Shown here piece after piece: positions 6,301 through 9,358 of a stretch of 9,358 nucleotides of DNA (the stretch's first letter is position 1; each line of letters begins with the position of its first letter). Where the stretch lies: the NCBI GenBank assembly GCA_023417785.1, contig JAEZEH010000044.1, positions 1 through 9,358 on the forward strand, written 5' to 3'. This DNA is from Bacteroidota bacterium. GTDB lineage: Bacteria > Bacteroidota > Bacteroidia > Cytophagales > Cyclobacteriaceae. The notes beneath the pieces were generated by a model. The model ran no database searches. It saw only the letters and a program-made list of their open reading frames with translations, and was not told the DNA's origin. Position numbers and translations under genes: made by a program.

Positions 6301-6307
6301 TCTATAA
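3302..6307 (+). CDS. susC: SusC/RagA-type TonB-dependent outer-membrane transporter
   Basis: 1001 residues, typical for SusC proteins. It imports oligosaccharides across the outer membrane, driven by TonB-ExbBD, with the SusD-like protein as its surface lid. Order of domains: signal peptide about 1-27 (basic MRKR, hydrophobic core, cleavage near HATA); carboxypeptidase-D regulatory-like beta domain about 38-110 (STVSGTVTASDGGSGLPGVNV, TDSDGRFSI, IGYTSQEVPV); the SusC signature ELSEVVVVGYGTQKRSDITG at about 114-133; plug about 135-243 (GTWQIRGVNSIN, VLDGVPFFG, DIESIEVLKDASAVAIYGTR); then the beta-barrel to the C-terminal strand TYSLGLNVSL. A DxNxDG calcium-loop-like sequence occurs at 820-826 (DQNGDGE). 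The frame is intact. No N-terminal STN (secretin/TonB short) domain is visible, so it is unlikely to signal through an anti-sigma/ECF pair. The ATG at 3302 directly precedes a normal signal peptide. The glycan cannot be told from this sequence alone; the downstream GH105 suggests an uronic-acid polysaccharide. Confidence 0.97.
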   Translation: MRKRILPNWIPSVLVLITIGLSAHATASPFVAYQQSTVSGTVTASDGGSGLPGVNVLLKGTSVGTTTDSDGRFSIAVPGDNAILIFSFIGYTSQEVPVQGRTTIDVTLEADVRELSEVVVVGYGTQKRSDITGSVASVPKERLSNLPVTNVMHAIQGTTAGVMVNQNSSVPGSSGTWQIRGVNSINANTSPFIVLDGVPFFGQTNDINPNDIESIEVLKDASAVAIYGTRGSNGVILITTKRGAKADGQPRVNYNAYYGREGIAHVLTPMDPDRYVQKYADFKEANGIADVKILPNASEVENYDAGLTTDWLDEATRSGNIQEHNLSVTGGTQKVQYYVSATHLRQKGVVDGYGYKRTSIRSNIDGQVTDYLKVGISGFFTDNNYDGGRVNLLEATAMSPYAKPRDENGNYIIFPMYPETLFLNPLLGRTVDRVDRGRNLTGNGYVEVTPGIVKGLKYRLNGAYTYNMGRTAQYNGRQANDLAGTAQVGNSETNNWVIENILGYTKDIEKHHFDITALYSAQKVDFFRSTGQSKTFINDALSFYRMGAGVSQSVFSEGNQYTLLSQMGRLNYSYDSRYLFTLTARRDGYSAFGANTSKYGTFPSMALGWNVHNEQFMSGIGAINQLKVRFSYGRTGNQAIGVNQTATTADVIQQPFGGTVQTGILYSTLGNAKLGWETTTARNIGLDFGVLQNRITGTIEAYKSVTDDILLRRNLPTITGYNNIWANLGKMQNVGIEVTLNTVNVEQGDFRWESTINFSSYRNEILELYGDGRDDIGNRWFIGEPLRVIYGYEKVGIWQEGDDIASSDKVAKPGDIRFKDQNGDGEIKDADDRVVIGQRDPKWMGGFTNRFSYKNLNLSVFIQTSQGGLKTNPDLSYADEAGRRNLPEGFGYWTQENPDNYWPSLAAYARYRGYHFAEDWSYVRIKDVQLSYVFPEEVLSRLGINGLTVYIAGRNLHTFTNWFGWDPEMNFYPRGSEDSNGSWRNNYPVVRTYSLGLNVSL

Positions 6308-6332
6308 TGTAATACTTCCAACTAAAGAAGAT

Positions 6333-8024
6333 ATGAAGACACCAATAATAAAATCGGTTTGCATAGGCCTCATTATGATGATGAGCAATGCGTGTAGTGA
6401 TTCCTTTCTCGATGAACAAGTGCTGGATAAATACGCACCCGAATCGCTGAACGACAAGCTGGGTTTTGATGCCGCCGTGATTGGGCTGCATCAGCATTTT
6501 GCAACACACCTGAAATCGACAAATGATCAGGGTTTGATTGCTATATGGCACGCGGGCACTGATATCACCTGGGTCGTAGAAGGCCGTCATACCGGTGACT
6601 TATCGCCTTACTACAATTATACTCAGCTTAACGCCGCTGACAATGCGTCACGCAAAGTGTGGAGTTACCTATATAAGCTGATCAGCAATGCCAACACCCT
6701 GATCAAAGGTGCTGAAAACGCAAACGTGGCGGGTCTGACCGATGCCGACAAAGAGGTCTACGCCGCCGAAGCGCGTTTCTTTCGTGCATACGCGTACAAT
6801 TTACTCGTTACGCTTTATGGAGACGTACCTCTTCTAACGGAGGCGTTAGACGCACCAAAAACTGATTTTGTCAGAACGCCTGTAGGTGAAATCAATTCGC
6901 TGATTGAAATGGATCTTTTATTTGCCGCTGACAAGCTTCCCATGATAGGTGAAACCGCATTGGCAGGCAGGGCTAACAACGCGATGGCCAGGCAGCTGCT
7001 CGCGGAAGTTTATCTGCGCATCGGCGAGAATGCAAAGGCGGAAGCGCAGTGTACTGAAATTATCAATGGAAATGCGGGTAGTCTGAGTTTGATAATGGCT
7101 CGATATGGCGTGAAGGCCAATCAGCCCGGCGATGCGTTTTCAGACATGTTTGTGTTTGGAAACCAACGCAGATCCCAGGGTAACATGGAGGCTATCTGGG
7201 TTCTTGAAACGGAGAATCCTACCGACAAACCCTATAATACCGACTCGCCTCAACAACGCAGAGTATGGGGTAGCGGATACTACGACGTTCCGGGCATGCA
7301 ACCCGCCGACTCCCTGGGTGGACGAGGCATCGCGCGGCTTCGTTTGAACGATTGGGTTAACTACGGCCTTTACGAGGCCAACGATATGCGGAATTCGAAC
7401 TATAACATCCGGAGGAAATTTTATTTCAATAGCACCAACCCGAAGTTTGACAACATCCGGGGCGAGGCTGTACCCTATGGTGAAACAAAGAGTTTTGTAG
7501 TAAGCGATGGTTCATCCATAACGGTTAATGCCCAGGATACCATTTGGCGGCTTGCACCTTCCACCACCAAGTGGGGTCACTTCGACGCACGTGATGAATT
7601 TGGTTATGGAATGTGGAAAGACTTCATTGTTATGCGACTTGGTGAAACTTATCTACTGCGAGCGGAAGCTCGATTCAATCAAGACAACATCGCTGGCGCA
7701 GCCGCAGACCTGAATGTGATCCGCGAACGCGCCAACGCGTCTCCTGTGTCGGAGGCCGATGTTGATCTTGACTTCATCCTCGACGAACGTGTTCGGGAGC
7801 TAATCGCAGAGGAAAACCGCAGAACAACCCTGATGCGTACGGGTAAGCTGGTAGAAAGAGCCATCGAACACAGTGGGACAGGCGTTCTTCCCGGTGGAAT
7901 TAACACGGTAATCGGAATCGAAGAATGGTATGGTAAAACGGGACAAACCGGGTATTTGCCAATTCCACAAACGGAAATCGACTTGAATAAAGACGCCGAT
8001 CTCCAACAAAACCCTGGATATTAA
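6333..8024 (+). CDS. susD: SusD/RagB-type surface glycan-binding lipoprotein
   Basis: 563 residues, normal length. It binds oligosaccharides at the cell surface and covers the SusC channel. The N-terminus is a lipoprotein signal (hydrophobic to residue 17, lipobox SNAC with Cys21), followed by SDSFLDE, an acidic stretch matching the Bacteroidota lipoprotein export signal that directs surface exposure. The SusD N-terminal region has the TPR-type landmarks KLISNANTLI (115-124), EARFFRAYAYNLL (146-158) and YGDVPLL (162-168). The C-terminal SusD domain has MRLGETYLLRAEARF (434-448), LNVIRERAN, DERVRELIAEENRR (484-497), MRTGKL and the final YLPIPQTEIDLN...NPGY. The gene begins 25 bp after the susC stop, so the two are almost surely co-transcribed and form one complex. 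Ligand residues cannot be assigned; the family is divergent in that region. Aromatic residues suited to sugar stacking (WHAGTDITW, 72-80) lie where binding residues often occur, but this is a guess. Confidence 0.97.
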   Translation: MKTPIIKSVCIGLIMMMSNACSDSFLDEQVLDKYAPESLNDKLGFDAAVIGLHQHFATHLKSTNDQGLIAIWHAGTDITWVVEGRHTGDLSPYYNYTQLNAADNASRKVWSYLYKLISNANTLIKGAENANVAGLTDADKEVYAAEARFFRAYAYNLLVTLYGDVPLLTEALDAPKTDFVRTPVGEINSLIEMDLLFAADKLPMIGETALAGRANNAMARQLLAEVYLRIGENAKAEAQCTEIINGNAGSLSLIMARYGVKANQPGDAFSDMFVFGNQRRSQGNMEAIWVLETENPTDKPYNTDSPQQRRVWGSGYYDVPGMQPADSLGGRGIARLRLNDWVNYGLYEANDMRNSNYNIRRKFYFNSTNPKFDNIRGEAVPYGETKSFVVSDGSSITVNAQDTIWRLAPSTTKWGHFDARDEFGYGMWKDFIVMRLGETYLLRAEARFNQDNIAGAAADLNVIRERANASPVSEADVDLDFILDERVRELIAEENRRTTLMRTGKLVERAIEHSGTGVLPGGINTVIGIEEWYGKTGQTGYLPIPQTEIDLNKDADLQQNPGY

Positions 8025-8223
8025 GTCACTTGTCCAATTATAACACTCATTTGCTAATGTGCAAAAGCGCGTTAAAATTTTCGTTAGGTTTAGTTTGGGT
8101 CGTTATCAGCCTGGCATCACGAGATGCCGGGCTGTTTATCGTATGCACCAGACGAAAGACCACGGAAAAGTTGCGCGTTAGCAATAACCAATCAATTGCA
8201 ATGAGCTGCACACCTTAAACAAC
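8025..8223 (+). other. Gap between susD and the GH105 gene
   Basis: These 199 bases hold a terminator-like hairpin (8107-8134). Beyond it, 8138-8223 is left for a promoter or leader of the GH105 gene. A TTG at 8171-8173 might be a -33 element, but I see no matching TAnnTTTG. No credible gene is present: a TTG-initiated frame across the region has no family features and runs through the hairpin. Confidence 0.55.
8107..8137 (+). terminator. Intrinsic terminator-like hairpin after susD
   Basis: A 12-bp stem with one G-U pair joins cagcctggcatc (8107-8118) to gatgccgggctg (8123-8134) around the tetraloop acga. It is followed by TTTAT, a short U-tract. It lies 82 bases after the susD stop and 86 bases before the next gene's first ATG. 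It should end most susC-susD transcripts or reduce readthrough to the GH105 gene, thereby setting different expression levels within the locus. Confidence 0.75.
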
Positions 8224-9333
8224 ATGTCTGAAATGCAATCATTAATGAAGCTGTTACGAAAGAGCTGCGGTATATTATTATTGGCGCTGTCTTTCTCAAT
8301 CGGAGGATGGGCCCAGAAAAAAAACCAATTGTTCTCTGAAAACCACATAAAGGAAACCATGCGCAAGGTGGCAGACTGGCAGCTGGACAATCCGGTTTCT
8401 ATCAATGAGAAAAATGAAAACGATTGGGCACGCGCTGCTTTCTACACTGGACTCATGGCCACTTACTACACAACACGGGATGAACGATACCTCAACGCCG
8501 CGATAGAATGGTCACAGTCATTCGACTGGAAGCTCGCTAACAGATGGCGTCATGCCGACGATCACGCAAAAGGCCAAACATATCTCGAGCTTTATGAAAT
8601 AAAGAAAGACGAGAAAATGATCGCACATACCAAGGCCATTTTTGATTCACTGATCGCCAACCCCAGACCCGGGCGCGATGACTGGTGGTGGTGCGACGCG
8701 CTTTTTATGGCACCTCCCGTTCTGGCAAGACTTTACAATGCTACAGGGGATAAACGCTATCTCGAATTCTTGCATACCATGTTTTGGGATAGCTACGACT
8801 TTTTGTATGACAAGGAGGAACACCTGTTCTACCGCGATAAAGGATACTTTGAAAAACGAACGCCTCAGGGCCGGAAGACCTTCTGGGCGCGGGGTAACGG
8901 CTGGGTTATGGGCGGAATAGCGCGGGTGCTTCAATACCTTCCAAAGGAGGATCCTAATTATTCGCGCTACACCACATTGCTGCGGGAAATGGCATCGTCC
9001 GTAAAGAAGATACAACATAAAGATGGACTTTGGCGGCCAAGTCTGCTCGATGAGCAGGAAGTTCCGCATCCCGAAACCAGCGGGTCAGCCTTCTTCTGCT
9101 ATGCTATCGCCTGGGGAATCAACGAAGGGCATCTCGATAAGAAGGAGTATCTGCCTGTAGTCAAAGAGGCATGGCGTGGTCTTAATAAGTACGTAACGCC
9201 CGAAGGTAAATTGCAGTGGGTACAACCGATTGGAGCCGCCCCGGATAAGGTGACTATTGACAACTTTCAGGAATATGGATCCGGTGCTTTTTTGCTTGCG
9301 GGAAGCGAAGTGATTAAGTTAAATTTGAAATGA
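8224..9333 (+). CDS. Secreted GH105/GH88-family unsaturated glycuronyl hydrolase
   Basis: 369 residues, typical of GH105 (YteR/YesR-like, Glyco_hydro_88 fold, an alpha6/alpha6 barrel). These enzymes use a vinyl-ether hydration mechanism to release the 4,5-unsaturated uronic acid that polysaccharide lyases leave at the non-reducing end, commonly on rhamnogalacturonan oligosaccharides. Visible family landmarks: NDWARAAFYTGLMA (66-79), RHADDHAKGQTYLELY (109-124), DDWWWCDALFMAPP (152-165), where Asp158 is the candidate general acid by analogy with YteR Asp143, FWARGNGWVMGG (220-231), HKDGLWRPSL (265-274), PETSGSAFF (283-291) and the final FQEYGSGAFLLAGSEV (348-363). All motifs are present, so activity is expected. 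An N-terminal signal peptide (KLLRKSCGILLLALSFSIGG, then WA-QKK) places it in the periplasm. The start is uncertain: ATGs at 8224, 8233 and 8245 are all in frame, and 8245 gives the most canonical signal peptide (MKLLRKSC). It is the only catabolic enzyme visible in this locus. The exact substrate (rhamnogalacturonan, other uronic polymer) is not determined. Confidence 0.94.
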   Translation: MSEMQSLMKLLRKSCGILLLALSFSIGGWAQKKNQLFSENHIKETMRKVADWQLDNPVSINEKNENDWARAAFYTGLMATYYTTRDERYLNAAIEWSQSFDWKLANRWRHADDHAKGQTYLELYEIKKDEKMIAHTKAIFDSLIANPRPGRDDWWWCDALFMAPPVLARLYNATGDKRYLEFLHTMFWDSYDFLYDKEEHLFYRDKGYFEKRTPQGRKTFWARGNGWVMGGIARVLQYLPKEDPNYSRYTTLLREMASSVKKIQHKDGLWRPSLLDEQEVPHPETSGSAFFCYAIAWGINEGHLDKKEYLPVVKEAWRGLNKYVTPEGKLQWVQPIGAAPDKVTIDNFQEYGSGAFLLAGSEVIKLNLK

Positions 9334-9358
9334 GGTGCTTCAGGAAACAAGAAATCAA

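Noticed and set aside
3302..6307. Signal-transducing SusC (STN domain, sigma/anti-sigma control)
   Set aside because: After the signal peptide the protein goes straight into the regulatory-like beta domain, and no FecR or ECF sigma gene is visible upstream.
6177..6590. Minus-strand 137-codon open frame across the susC/susD junction
   Set aside because: It is antisense to two clear genes and Cys/His/Ile-rich without any motif, as expected of a shadow frame.
8030..8218. TTG-initiated 62-codon frame between susD and the GH105 gene
   Set aside because: It passes through the terminator hairpin, has a rare start codon and shows no family feature; the hydrophobic part comes from the hairpin region by chance.

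Overview
The window looks like chromosomal DNA of a Bacteroidota bacterium, probably from the Cytophagales/Chitinophagales side of the phylum. The evidence is a SusC/SusD pair, a lipoprotein signal of the Bacteroidota type (Cys followed by SDSFLDE), genes without clear Shine-Dalgarno sites but with A-rich leaders, and Bacteroidota-specific small protein families. The genus cannot be fixed from this sequence.

Left part (1-2130). A small secreted protein of unknown function lies on the minus strand (210-596). A 187-residue Bacteroidota protein with a C-terminal Ig-like half (984-1547) converges with a 98-residue winged-helix-type protein (1666-1962, minus). These two share a strong, apparently bidirectional terminator (1562-1595). 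Upstream of the winged-helix gene is a tandem array of about eight 10-bp units (2051-2130), one unit per DNA helical turn, which resembles an operator or iteron-like array.

Middle part (2131-3037). A GxxExxY-family PD-(D/E)XK nuclease-like gene (2377-2772, minus) is embedded in a family of repeats. An exact 30-bp direct repeat flanks it (2318-2347 and 2838-2867). A roughly 52-bp unit occurs about three times on one side (2879-3028), and related units on the other side include the gene's own stop codon. The whole block looks like a mobile or recombinogenic cassette inserted just upstream of the sus operon.

Right part (3038-9358). This is a polysaccharide utilization locus (PUL): a SusC-type TonB-dependent transporter (3302-6307), its SusD-type surface lipoprotein partner 25 bp downstream (6333-8024), a terminator-like hairpin (8107-8137), and a secreted GH105/GH88-type unsaturated glycuronyl hydrolase (8224-9333). 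The likely division of labour is as follows. SusD captures oligosaccharides at the cell surface and SusC imports them using TonB energy. GH105 then removes the 4,5-unsaturated uronic acid left at the non-reducing end by a polysaccharide lyase, so the substrate is probably pectin/rhamnogalacturonan-like or another uronic-acid polymer. No lyase or regulator is visible; the locus probably continues to the right. A 25-codon upstream reading frame ending in an ATGA overlap with the susC start is a possible translational control element.

The most unusual structures are the repeat-embedded GxxExxY cassette, the 10-bp array next to the winged-helix gene, and the susC leader. The PUL genes themselves are conventional.
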